Shown here in pieces: positions 45,132-55,355 of a DNA stretch of 64,000 nucleotides. Below the pieces are notes generated by a model. It ran no database searches. It was not told where the DNA came from and saw only the letters and a program-made list of their open reading frames with translations. This DNA comes from Apoderus coryli (Eukaryota; Arthropoda; Insecta; Coleoptera; Attelabidae): the NCBI GenBank assembly GCA_911728435.2, contig OU452198.1, positions 15,720,001 to 15,784,000 on the forward strand. Direction: 5' to 3'. How positions within the stretch are numbered: the stretch's first letter is position 1; each line of letters starts with the position of its first letter. The position numbers and the translations under genes are program-made.

Positions 45132-46633
45132 CTGCCCTGCTAAGGAAAAAGGCTGCTGTACACTTCGGATAGTTTTGAGAAAATGACGTTTAAAGGTTTG
45201 CAACTTTTCATTTGAATTTAATTCGGTTGATATTTAACGTAGGATCTTGATTTTTTTACCAAAATGTTTAGAAATAGTTAGTGATTACCTACATATTATA
45301 AAATCGTGTGAAATTTGGCCGTAACCCTAAAAATCCCTTCACATGCGGCTTTATACGTTGCTCATTTCGAAATTTTACTAGCCATAAAACAACAAACTGT
45401 CTTCATAAAATGGTAAGTTTAATTTGTTTAATGCAATATTATAGAGTATTCTTAAAAACCACAGAAAAAATACATTACAATATAGGAAAGGTCAAAACAA
45501 TTTATTTTCAAACAAACTCACATTATGACAATTTTCCAAAAGTAAAGTACGAACATAAATAAATTAGAAAACGGTTTAAAAATTAGGAACTAATAAGAAA
45601 TTAAAACAAATTTCTCAAAAATAAAAATATTGAAATAAAAGGGCCATTGATTTAAAATTCCAAGAAAACTGTGGAAACAACAAAAACATTTAAAAAATGT
45701 AAAATAGGCTATTTCCTTTTTTCGCAACATATCTATTCATCCTCAATCGTACCAATTAATGACACAGACGAGTTGTCAGTTGCGAGATTTCCCAAAATTC
45801 TAACTTATGTGGAGGAAAAATAGAACTCAGATTTTTAGGCATGGTATTTTTTCTTTTTTCCGTTATTCCTCTGTCTCTATCACCATTGTCTACAATTTTC
45901 AAATTAAAAAGTCTTTTGGGAATGAAATTAAGTTCTATGTCAATTCGGGCATAGTAAGTTGTTTCATAAAATATATTATCATGACCTCGTTTTACAGTAA
46001 CCTGAACTATATCCTTTAGCAAAGGCCTGTTTTTATTCATTTTTTGAAGCTGATATTGGGTCGTCCTGCTAGGCAATTTCTTGAAGTTGGAGAAATCCAT
46101 TTCCTTTACGGTTACTTTATTTGTACAACCTTTAACAACTTCGACAAAATCATATAGTTTTGGCATTTTTTGTGTGATGTAAAGTAGAACAATACTTGGC
46201 TTCAACGCCGAATGTGCTCGTTTCGGCTTTTATGTACATAGCGTGGTTTATTGTATACCCTAAACACTAGCGATAAAAGCCGCATGTGCATATTTACGTC
46301 AGGCTGTGGGATGATTGGTAAAATTAAGTTAAATTTGCAACATATAAGAGCCGCATGTATGTTGATTCGGCGTATTTGCTTGGTACGACGCTATCAAGAG
46401 TATAACATGCGGCATGATTGTTGAACATACGGCTTTCTTTATTAGTACCATGTAACTAATATTCGATGACGTACAAAGTGGTATATTTTTAAATAATATT
46501 TTCTCCGTATTGGATTTAAAAATTATAAACAAATTTAGATTTTTTAGAGAGTTTTGATAATGTAGATTTCAAAAATATTATAATCTTAATTTCGAACAAA
46601 ATGCACATACGGTTTTCTTCCGTAGCAGGGCAG
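45132..46633. mobile_element. unrecognised 1.5-kb element with CTGCCCTGCTA ends
   Basis: CTGCCCTGCTAAGGAAAAAG at 45132 is inverted at the right (CTTCCGTAGCAGGGCAG, ending 46633). TATT flanks both sides (45128-45131 and 46634-46637), a possible 4-bp target duplication. ACATGCGGCTTTAT / AAAGCCGCATGT-type words recur just inside both ends: 45342-45355 at the left; 46270-46290, 46346-46358, 46406-46414 and 46425-46437 at the right. They look like transposase-binding repeats. One 149-codon frame lies on the minus strand. I cannot assign a superfamily. Confidence 0.7.
45756..46205 (-). CDS. 149-residue protein of the 1.5-kb element, function unknown
   Basis: Start MKPSIVLLYITQKMPKLYDF; an alternative start at MPKLYDFVEVV (46166) gives 136 residues. 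The protein is basic (many K/R), with no signal peptide, membrane segment, zinc-binding cysteines or DDE pattern. Distinct stretches are KGCTNKVTVKEMDFSNFKKL, LKDIVQVTVKRGHDNIFYET and YYARIDIELNFIPKRLF. It reads through with no stop and lies centrally between the element's subterminal repeats. It may be a DNA-binding accessory protein or the remnant of a longer gene. No function is claimed. Confidence 0.5.
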   Translation of the reverse strand: MKPSIVLLYITQKMPKLYDFVEVVKGCTNKVTVKEMDFSNFKKLPSRTTQYQLQKMNKNRPLLKDIVQVTVKRGHDNIFYETTYYARIDIELNFIPKRLFNLKIVDNGDRDRGITEKRKNTMPKNLSSIFPPHKLEFWEISQLTTRLCH

Positions 46634-46794
46634 TATTATTGTTTGTTTTTTTGTACCTGACTATAGGCTTAAGGTAATTTTAATTATTGATGTCTTTTTA
46701 CATTTTTATGGGTTCTTTCTGTGTCGTAATTTAAACATAGTGAATTCTATTGTAGTATACTTAATTGTAAGTTTGTGTATTTTCATTGTAGTGC

Positions 46795-46824
46795 CTGAGG
46801 AAGCGGCAATATAGCTGCGAAACG
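46795..46824 (+). ncRNA. hammerhead-like motif near Penelope 3' end
   Basis: CTGAGGA, one extra A, stem GCGGC/GCTGC (with one G-U pair) and loop AATATA, then GAAACGTC. Position 7 of the hammerhead core is variable, so CUGAGGA is allowed. The unpaired extra base is the deviation. It lies ~440 bp downstream of the Penelope coding end once the inserted element is removed. Confidence 0.45.
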
Positions 46825-46899
46825 TCGCATTTTTTAATAGTTCTGGAGATTTCTTTCTCCTCTATCCTATGAAATAATCCAACAATTTAGTACTAAATA

Positions 46900-47540
46900 A
46901 AAATCATATGGAAAAAATTCTAGTAATGCCATCTATGTGTAAACCTATGGCTTTTTTGAATGATCTAATACACCCCCCAAATTCAAGTGATACATCATTT
47001 TTTGAAAGCATTTTATGTGCTTTACAGCAATAGGTTACTTTTGATATTTGCCTTCATCGTTCTCAAGAAAACTGCGTTTAAAAGATACAAGTATCTAGTG
47101 CGGCGATCGATGATTATATCGCAATTTCATTTTATATCTACCGTCCGTCGGCCGTAGCACAAGTGGTAAGCGGCGACGATTTTCGTGCGGAATGCCTTGG
47201 GTTCGAACCCTGCTCTTGCATTTTCTTTTATTTCATATTTTTAACCAAAGTAGGTAGTTGGGTTAGCTTAGGATGATATTATTATTTTGACATTTTTTAT
47301 TTCTACTTTTTGAATAAGGTAGTTGAGTTTGTTTTTTTGTTATTATTTTTTTTAACTAAAATTATAATAATCTAAATAATAATGTATTTAGACTTTAAAT
47401 CTTTGACGAAAATATTTCGTTAACCAGGTGATTATAATGCATAGCATCCAATGAACTCCACTATACATTATTGAGGCGATATCAATAGTTCAACCTTCGG
47501 CAAAGTTTTGGGGTGACACAACAAAATTTTATCTATTAAA
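46900..47540 (+). repeat. SINE-like repeat with tRNA-like module, copy 3
   Basis: GTGCTTTACAGCAATAGGTT and ACTTTTGATATTTGCC match 38265-38305. The tRNA-like segment follows at 47148-47220. At 47500-47530 there is GGCAAAGTTTTGGGGTGACACAAC, as in copies 1 and 2. Confidence 0.5.
47148..47220 (+). other. tRNA-like Pol III promoter module
   Basis: A-box-like TAGCACAAGTGGTAAGC (47155-47171) and a consensus B box GGTTCGAACCC (47200-47210) at tRNA spacing, followed by TGCTCTTGCA and a T run. The acceptor ends do not pair, and the anticodon arm is only ACGA-TTT-TCGT, so it is not a functional tRNA. A tRNA-derived SINE head or tRNA pseudogene fits. Confidence 0.5.
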
Positions 47541-48064
47541 TTATTTTTTATGGTTTTAATTGACTAATGTATTTGTTTCCTAACATGACAAGTTAGCAGT
47601 TTTTAATAATTGTTCAAATTATTTCACTTTTACTACGTTCATTAAAATTTGTGGTAAATTTTGCAAAGCACTGTGAAGCACCTGTTCAATACGCCTTCTT
47701 CCTGTATATGCCCTTTATCAGCGTAAATATAAGAGACAGTAAAAATTGTAATTGTATATTCGTTGTTATTAGGTAATTTTTAAATTAAAACCATTTGTAC
47801 ATAAAAGCTTTTTTATATTGATTTTACACACCGATGTTTGATTTTTACGAAAATATGTAAGAAAGATATACTTACAAAAGAAAAATAAATTGAAAAAGTA
47901 CAAAATTACACTACTACTTAATACTTAACTAAATATTTAATAAATTAAACCATAGCACATAAAGAAATAGAAAAGATATATTTGTAATATATATTTTATA
48001 TTTGAATAATTTAATTTAATCGATCAGCTATATTGTATATAAACTAAATAAATGGTATTATATA
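47541..48064. other. no gene seen
   Basis: AT-rich, no supported feature. Confidence 0.4.
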
Positions 48065-50151
48065 CAGGGTGGTCCAACGAAAAGTTTGCACCTAGCTTTT
48101 CTCTTTTTTTTGTAGTCGAATGCGAAAATGCTCGGACACGTCGATTTTGCTTTTGAGGGGGACACATTTTAAACATATTTTTCGATCTGCGCCTTTAACC
48201 CCCTAGCGGGGGTGAGTAACAACCCTAAAATTTTAAATGGAAAGAGGGGTCTAATGACATATCATTTGAAAGGACACAAAATTGTCTTTCTAATGATACC
48301 CTATTTGTCGAATTTTACTAAAACAGTTAATACGAAAACGACTTTAAAGACATTAAGCCGATAATTTTGGTATTAATGAGAAATACAAATAAGTTTTAAT
48401 TATTACGACTGAAAACAACTACAATCATTTCTAAATTATTTACTTTGAAGAAAAACGGGATTTCAAAAACACTATCTTATTTATCAGAACTAAATTCCTC
48501 ACTAATCGTTTGCGTTTTTTGTTGAAATAAAAACTGCAGATACGTGTAGGAAAAGAATTTACACCGTTTATTTTAGTCTTTTCATTGATTCAGTTTGGTT
48601 GCTTCTCAAGTTATTTTACTTTTACCGTACAAAATGATTTATTCCATTCTAGAACGAGTTGAAATTGTTAAACTTTATTTTCAAAATAATAGTAGTGCTA
48701 GACTTACGGCTCGCTTATTTAATGAGAGACATCCCGATAAAAATGTGAATGATGTGTACGTTGGCAAGTTAGTTAAAAAGTTTGTAGATACCGGATCTGT
48801 CTGTAATGTAAAACACCAGCCGCAGAAACCGATCAGAAATGAAGCTGTGGAAGTCGCTGTTTTAGGGCATGTTGAAATGGATCATAGTCAAAGTACCCGT
48901 CAACTAGCTGAAGCCTCAGGTGTCTCCCGTTCGTCCATAATACGAATTTTAAAAGCGTACAAATTTCATCCGTACAAAATCAAATTAGTACAGGAACTAA
49001 ATGAGGATGATCCTGATAGAAGGCTGCAATTTTGTGAAGCAATGAGCCAGCGTTTAATTGAAGATCCGCAATTATTATTTAACATTTGTTTTTCCGACGA
49101 ATGCACATTTTATTTGAATGGAGCTGTAAATAGGCACAATTGCCGTTACTGGGATGACAGTAACCCACATTTATTCCGTGAGGTTCATACCCAGTATCCT
49201 CAAAAAATAAACGTCTGGTGTGGCATATTAGGAAATCATATTATAGGACCACTTTTTATTCCTGGAAATTTAACTGGTGAAGTGTACCTAAACATGCTTG
49301 AAGACACAATTGATCCTTTAATAACACAAATAATAGAAGATGACCAAAATCATACTGCTGATCGGCTTTATTTCCAGCAAGATGGAGCACCTCCGCACTA
49401 TGTGGCTCCTGTAAGACAATTCTTAGATGACCGGTTCCCTGGACGGTGGATTGGAAGGAGGGGCCCAATTGAATGGCCTGCCAGGTCACCGGATTTATCG
49501 CCTTTAGACTTTTTTCTTTGGGGGCACTTAAAAAATAAATGTTTTGCCACGAAGCCCGAGTCCATAGAAGATCTTCGCCAACGCATTACAGAAGAGTGCA
49601 GAAACATAACACCTGATATGCTACAAAATGTTAGAAATAGATTTGAACAAAATCTGTATTATTGTATGGAATCAAATGGGTCACATTTTCAACATTTGTT
49701 AATGTAACGTTTTAATAAATCAATTTAACAGCTTGTTTACTTTTTTTACAAAGCAATGTTAAAACTAACAAACATTGGAATGTACTAACGATTGCAGGTG
49801 TTTTCACTCGCAATAATTAAAACTTATTTGTATTTCTCATTAATACCAAAATTATCGGCTTAATGTCTTTAAAGTCGTTTTCGTATTAACTGTTTTAGTA
49901 AAATTCGACAAATAGGGTATCATTAGAAAGACAATTTTGTGTCCTTTCAAATGATATGTCATTAGACCCCTCTTTCCATTTAAAATTTTAGGGTTGTTAC
50001 TCACCCCCGCTAGGGGGTTAAAGGCGCAGATCGAAAAATATGTTTAAAATGTGTCCCCCTCAAAAGCAAAATCGACGTGTCCGAGCATTTTCGCATTCGA
50101 CTACAAAAAAAAGAGAAAAGCTAGGTGCAAACTTTTCGTTGGACCACCCTG
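48065..50151 (+). mobile_element. intact DD41D-type Tc1/mariner transposon with 340-bp inverted repeats
   Basis: TA|CAGGGTGGTCCAACGAAAAG at 48065 and the inverse ending GGACCACCCTG|TA at 50151. The arms 48065-48404 and 49812-50151 are near-identical inverted copies over 340 bp (for example CCGATAATTTTGGTATTAAT / ATTAATACCAAAATTATCGG). One uninterrupted gene occupies the centre. The near-identity of the arms and the intact frame indicate a recent insertion. The 24278-25643 element has similar CACCCTG ends but different arms. Confidence 0.93.
48634..49707 (+). CDS. Tc1/mariner-superfamily transposase, DD41D spacing, intact
   Basis: DNA-cutting and joining enzyme of the surrounding element. I prefer ATG 48634 (context ACAAAATG; family starts resemble MIYSILERVEIVKLYF), giving 357 residues. 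An upstream in-frame ATG at 48595 adds 13. The N-terminal helix-turn-helix region ends with DTGSVCNVKHQPQKP, and a second HTH has STRQLAEASGVSRSSIIRIL. Catalytic core: CFSDECTFYLNGAVNRHNCR (first Asp), LYFQQDGAPPHYVAPVRQF (second) and WPARSPDLSPLDFFLWGHL (third). Counting from QQD to PLD gives 41 intervening residues. No stop or frameshift, so it may encode active protein. Similar dead sequences in this window lie at 151, 2304, 3040 and 28300. Confidence 0.93.
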   Translation: MIYSILERVEIVKLYFQNNSSARLTARLFNERHPDKNVNDVYVGKLVKKFVDTGSVCNVKHQPQKPIRNEAVEVAVLGHVEMDHSQSTRQLAEASGVSRSSIIRILKAYKFHPYKIKLVQELNEDDPDRRLQFCEAMSQRLIEDPQLLFNICFSDECTFYLNGAVNRHNCRYWDDSNPHLFREVHTQYPQKINVWCGILGNHIIGPLFIPGNLTGEVYLNMLEDTIDPLITQIIEDDQNHTADRLYFQQDGAPPHYVAPVRQFLDDRFPGRWIGRRGPIEWPARSPDLSPLDFFLWGHLKNKCFATKPESIEDLRQRITEECRNITPDMLQNVRNRFEQNLYYCMESNGSHFQHLLM

Positions 50152-51311
50152 TATGTATTAAATCACCTAGCTGCTTAGACTACTAAAATTAATATACAGG
50201 AAAAATAAAAAATCAGTCATTTTTCCTAAGGCCACCACTCCATTTCTCTCCACTTCTTTCGAATACAAAATTAATATAGTTTGATTAGAATTTCTTATAC
50301 TAATTCTATGTAGAAACTTGGGTTGTTTAGTTTTAGAGCATGGTAATATCACAAAGAACAATACAAGGGAAAAAAATGCAAACATTAGTGATAATAACGA
50401 TACAACAATAATAATCACAATAGCAGTAACAATAATAAACAACAACAATAATAATAAGTAATAATAGCAATACATACATTCAGAATATGAAAAACACTAC
50501 ATCTATACATACTCACGAAAGAGACACCGCACACTTGCAGCAATCAAATCATGACTGGATTGAGCTAGTATCCTTGCAAGAGTGTCAAAGTACATATCGA
50601 ATTCAGAACAGTTCATGTTAAAAGTTGAACAAATTAAATAAATAGGACTCTATTGCAGAAGATTTGTTCTTGGACCATCAGTATAAAACGGCCGACCTTG
50701 CCTAGTCGCCAACCCAGGGACCCACATATTTATTTTGCTCACCAGGTAAATACAATCCAAATGGCCGTGCAATAGGATGTACAAAAATTTGACGCCTAGA
50801 ATTTTTCTTCGAGGTATTGTCGGTCTCGCAGTGTGGACACGTTGTTGACCACAAAATTGCATCACAAGCTACAAGCTAGGCAAAATATATCGCAAAATGT
50901 TTTGGTACTCACTTCTTTTCCAAATGAACTTTCTAGATTTTCTCTATTTAACAAATATTTTTATATTATTATCCCTAATAGTCCAGGAGGCAGTGAATTT
51001 TGTCCGTACTTATTTTCCCAGTCAGTGTATATATTTTAATTTGTTTTCTTAGCTGAAAATTTGCGGATTCAAAAATTTGACCGATTTTGCGGATCCTTAA
51101 CCTTTATTTTTTCAGTCTTGTTATAATCATAAACTGTAATTAAAAGTAAGACTGGCTGATTTACGAAATTGGCAATGAGTCTGGCGGCATCTTTACAATG
51201 GGAAAAATATAAAATGCTCTTATTTTCCCGGATTTGACAATTTGTCATAATATGATAGATTATATTATATTGCCATAGAAAATATACGTCGGGCTGGCAT
51301 TTAAAATCACG
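50152..51311. other. no gene seen
   Basis: AT-rich with TTATTATT and AATAATAA simple-sequence runs (50395-50470). Short frames on both strands have no signature. Confidence 0.4.
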
Positions 51312-51611
51312 AAGGCCTTGCCAGACTCACAAGACAGGTAGTTAAATGAGAAGCGGAATAGCAGTTATTTTCTTCATCAGCCGATGTTAAATAAAAACTT
51401 CTCTATTGCTTTCATTAAAATTTATGATTTCGTCAATAAAGATTTTTGAACCTGTCCCATCATAATTATGTACTCTGAGCTTGTTTGTATTTCATTGTTT
51501 AATGCTCTCATAAAAAAGAACATGTACATAATATGACACTAATCATCGGTCTAATCGAACGTACGGAATTTAGAGCGCCTTGCGATCATTAGACGAGTCT
51601 GGCAAGGCCTT
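51312..51611. repeat. 300-bp unit bounded by AAGGCCTTGCCAGACTC inverted repeats
   Basis: AAGGCCTTGCCAGACTC at 51312-51328 is exactly inverted at 51595-51611. A related GAGTCTGGCGGC lies at 51178. No obvious target duplication. Possibly a small MITE. Confidence 0.6.
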
Positions 51612-51809
51612 GGAGGTGTTCCACATTAGCCAGATTGTTTTTTAAGCTGTTATTATAATATATAGGCTATCATCTCATGACTGCGCAAATGAGGGAAATA
51701 TTATCCATACTCACAGATTAGCCGTACTATTTTTTTTCTTAACTTCAGTATACCTCTTACTACAAGAACTATTTTAATCACTGAAGAAAAAGGCAGTGTC
51801 ATGGAATAT

Positions 51810-51885
51810 TAACTATAGACAAGAAGGTCCAGTAGACGCTGAAAACGGCATCGACTCGTCGCATTCCCAGATTCGTATGCTCGAA
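51810..51885. repeat. CTATAGACAAGAAGG repeat family, copy 2 (short)
   Basis: AACTATAGACAAGAAGGTCC plus AGTAGACGCTGAAAACGG and CGTCGCATTCCCAG as at 63795. Cut off after ATTCG. Confidence 0.65.
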
Positions 51886-52019
51886 AGCATTTTCCGCCTT
51901 AACCCCCTAGATATGCAGGCTTTTCCAAAAAGACGCGGCAATATTTTAGGAGGGATTTCTCAGGTAATTTTATGAAAAAAAAATTCCCATAAACATATAC
52001 GTCCGGAAACACAAGGTGT

Positions 52020-52655
52020 TAAAGTTTTTTTTGTAAATAACGGTTTTTTTAATTAACTCAAATATCTCGTTACCGATTTTTTGAAATTTTGCAGCGTTGT
52101 TGCTAGAAATAGGGAGCTTTTATGGCCCTAACTAGATCAAAATTATTTGGTCCAGTGGCGTTAGGGGGCAACTTAATAAAAATTAATAACAAACAAATTG
52201 TACGTCACTGACTGTAATCAACGAAAACTGCAACTTTTTTATCTCTTGTATTTTTTTCATATTCTTGGTATGTTGGAGAATGTTCTAATTTTTTATCTCC
52301 TAAACGAAGCAACATAATTATGAAACAAATACAAGAGATAATTATAGTTTTAGTTGCTTTATCTCAAGAAAATATCGAAATAACATTACAGTCAGTGGCA
52401 CATTGCCTCGTCAATAATTTTTATTAAGTTAGCCCCTTAACGCCACTGGACCTAATAATTTTGATCTAGTTAGAGCCATATAAGCTCCCTAATTCTAGCA
52501 ACAACGCTGCCAAATTTCCAACAAATCGGTAAGCAGATATTTGACTTGATTAAAAAAAACCGTTATTCACAAAAAAAACTTTAACACATTGTTTCATAAA
52601 ATGACCAGAGAAATTACAGCCTTAGATATTGCAGAGTCTTTTTGAAATACCCTGT
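52020..52655. mobile_element. palindromic fold-back element ending in CCCTG-TA
   Basis: GGTGTTAAAGTTTTTTTTGT...TAACGGTTTTT is inverted as AAAAACCGTTATTCACAAAA...CTTTAACACA. CTAGAAATAGGGAGCTTTTA / TAAGCTCCCTAATTCTAGCA and GGTCCAGTGGCGTTAGGGGG / CCCTTAACGCCACTGGACC also pair, around a centre near 52300. The right end is AAATACCCTG before TA (52653). The left end is eroded. It lies just upstream of the T-box gene's first coding exon. Family member of 3340-3757. Confidence 0.75.
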
Positions 52656-52967
52656 ATATATGAATTTTTCTTAGAATTACAAACCGAACAATTTTATCCA
52701 TGTTTGCTGACTGGAAAAATAAGTACCGAAAATCGTCACTGACTCCTGAACTATAACCACTTCCTACGAAGCTTCAAATAGCTAATAATGTTTATTTCTT
52801 TTACAGGATACAAATCAGCTGCTTCTAACGGATAATATACATTGTGCCTTATTATATATGTGTTATTCGTAAAAATATTGTGCCTGCAAAAAAATAATAA
52901 TATAATTAGAATTCATAATACAATAGATATTAAAAAAAAACATTTTTAATGTTTTAATCAACATAAA

Positions 52968-53118
52968 ATGCATCATCAGCACCAGTACTCATTATCGAGA
53001 GATATGGTTGTGAACAACGCAATGGAGTCTGCAGTGGCATATCAAAATCAATTTGGATTCCCAGTTAATGAGAGCTGGTACAATACGTCAGGTGTGACAC
53101 CAATGAAACAAATTGAAG
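52968..53118 (+). CDS. org-1: T-box transcription factor Tbx1/10 class, coding exon 1
   Basis: The gene encodes a nuclear DNA-binding T-box factor; in Drosophila org-1 acts in visceral and somatic mesoderm. This exon supplies the start and 50 residues: MHHQHQYSLSRDMVVNNAME, then GFPVNESWYNTSGVTPMKQI. The MH(x)nRDM start resembles the N-terminus of vertebrate Tbx1. Donor GT at 53119 leaves phase 1, which fits the acceptor at 62014-62015 and completes a GCC codon. A possible 5'-UTR acceptor (TTCTTTTACAG) ends at 52804. Reading on past the donor gives a hydrophobic tail of no family character, supporting the splice. Assignment of this exon to the gene is inference from phase and motif. Confidence 0.75.
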
Positions 53119-53223
53119 GTGAATATCCCTTGAATCAATTTAAACTTTTCGTATATGTCTTGTATTATCTAGAATTACTCAAGATATATATAAATTGTAA
53201 TAAACTTTCATTCATTACAATTA

Positions 53224-54520
53224 CGAGGGTTGCCTTTTATATCTCGGGATTAGAGAACAAAAACAAATATTAATTATCGAAAATCACTTTATTGTTTTTC
53301 AAAATATTCTCCATGAAGATCTATACACTTTTGCATGCGTTTGAACCAATTGTCGAAGCACTTTTGCCACTCTGATTGTGGTATCTCCAAAACATGCATT
53401 CTGAATGCAGCAACCGCTTCTTCAGGTGTCGAAAAACGTTGACCTCTCAGTTTGTTTTTTACGTACGGGAATAAAAAGAAGTCATTCAGTGCCAAGTCAG
53501 GACTATACGGCGGATGACTCACCAAATCGATGTTTTGGGTGCTCAAAAATGCAGTTGTTTGAGCCGATGTGTGAGAGCTCGCATTGTCATGGTGCAGAGT
53601 GATCCGTCTTCGGCGGTTGGTTTTCCTGATTTCTTGGAAGACAACTGGCAAACACATGGTTGTGTACCACTCAGAATTGACTGTTCTGCGCTGTTCTAGT
53701 GGTACGGCTGCGACATGTCCAGTTTTTCCGAAAAAACATGGTCGCCTGGCTGCTTGGAAGTGCTTCGTGCCCGAACAACTTTTGTTGGATTTGGCTCATC
53801 TTGAGATACCCATACAGTCGACTGTTGTTTACTTTTGGGCTCATACGCGTAAATCCACGATTCATCACCTGTCACGATGTCATAGACGTGTTTCGCAGCA
53901 CCGCGATCGTATTTTTGAGCATTTCTTTCGACCAATCGACACGAGCCTATTTTTGAGCGATTGACAAATTGTGTGGGATCCAACGCGAACAAAATTTTTT
54001 TTTGACAGTCAAATGTTTATGCAATATTGAATGTATGCTGGTCCCACTTAATGCCAAAGGTTGTCTCAATCTCTTGATAGGTCACATGACGATCTTGCAA
54101 TATCAGTTCGCGCACAGCTTCAATGGGTTTCGGAACAACAACTGATTTTGGACGACCTTCAAGAAATTCGCCTTGGAGTGAACTACGACCACGATTGAAT
54201 TCACCATACCATCGATAAACACTGGTCCTTTATGGAGCTTTATCGCCAAAAATTGAATTAAGTTCATCCATGCACTGATGCTGAGTTAGTCCACGTTGAA
54301 AGTTGTAAAAAATAATCGCACGAAAATGTTCACGATTTAATTCCATTTTAGGGCCGAGATGAATCTTTTAAGTTACTGTAAACAACACAAATAGCGCTCG
54401 TATGTCAAAACGATCTGAATACGTATAACCTGAAAAATGTCCAACTTTACGATAGAGCTGTCAGTTGCCAGACTGCAACACTAGGGTTGCCAAATCCCGA
54501 AATATAAAAGGCAACCCTGG
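53224..54520 (-). mobile_element. mariner element (1.3 kb), inactivated
   Basis: TA at 53222-53223 and 54521-54522 flank CGAGGGTTGCCTTTTATATC and the inverse ending AAAAGGCAACCCTGG. Full-length for a mariner at 1297 bp. The single minus-strand gene inside is broken. Confidence 0.9.
53289..54345 (-). pseudogene. mariner transposase, stops and frameshifts
   Basis: From a start near 54345 (MELNREHFRAIIFYNFQRGL) the minus strand runs through the first HTH (TQHQCMDELNSIFGD, then a stop), YRWYGEFNRGRSSLQGE and PKSVVVPKPIEAVRELILQD. Next are VTGDESWIYAYEPKSKQQS (first Asp), a frameshift near 53745, VPLEQRRTVNSEWYTT, ITLHHDNASSHTSAQTTAFL (second Asp) and HPPYSPDLALNDFFLFPYVK (third). HDN to LND spacing is 34 residues, the classical mariner DD34D. 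The C-terminus FDNWFKRMQKCIDLHGEYF is normal. About two stops and one frame change make it inactive. Confidence 0.9.
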
Positions 54521-55355
54521 TATCATTACTTGAACAAACTTTGATATCGCAGTGCTACAACCATGTGGGTTATATTGAAACCTTTGGTTTGCCGTTGCTC
54601 AGCCTCAAATTAAACTCTCTGTTGCCACGAGACAAGGACTAACTAACTGATATTTGATACGGCGTAAATTTATCGGGAATATGTTTAATATTCAAGACAT
54701 CATTGCATATTTGTGATAAATATTACAACCTACAAACTACATAAACACATACTACTCATACAAAAAATGTGTTTAATATAATAGACGTCTAACTATGTAC
54801 TACACCCCAAGAACGCCATTTTAATTCATACCACTGACCACCTGAAGCGCTGCTATTGCTTTCAGATAGTTTTGTAATAGCCTGTACTTTTCTTTGTCTG
54901 TTGTAAGGTAGCACTGAAGCATAGTCTAATAAATAATATAATAGTCCCCGCACTGTAAGTAAATCCTTTGTTATATTGCGATCTAAAGCGTGCCGCCGAT
55001 ATTACGATTTCTAGGGCCAGCACAAATAAACTGTACGAATACGGGTGAGAGAAAAGAGAAAAGGAGAGTAGCGAACGAGTGAAAACTTGCTTTGCTGTTG
55101 TTTAAATCCCTACGCTTACTTGGTCGACTGTGTATTGTAGAGAACGATGAGATATTCTGGGCGACCGGTGCACCAGAATTCTAGACGAGAGAGGGTCGGC
55201 AAAAAGGCTGCATTTGTTCAAGTACTAGTATATTATTGATTAGACTATAACTGAAGTGTCTAATCGTAGAACTATTTCGAGGCGGGATATTTAAAACCAT
55301 TATAATTTCAACTTTAATAAACTAATAGATTTGAAATTTTCCGGCGCTCCTAATA
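54521..55355. other. intronic sequence, GC-richer block at 54960-55210
   Basis: No coding signal. The stretch 54980-55210 (GATCTAAAGCGTGCCGCCGA ... GACGAGAGAGGGTCGGC) is noticeably more GC-rich and less repetitive than its surroundings. It could be conserved regulatory DNA or an unrecognised repeat. Confidence 0.35.

Noticed and set aside
47148..47220. Functional tRNA gene
   Set aside because: A and B boxes are good, but the acceptor stem does not pair and the anticodon arm is too short.
49256..49607. Minus-strand frames within the intact transposase
   Set aside because: Antisense shadows; the sense frame has the full DDE signature.
53120..53273. Extension of the 52968 frame to a 101-residue protein
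   Set aside because: The extension is hydrophobic, runs into the mariner terminus and ignores a phase-compatible donor at 53119.
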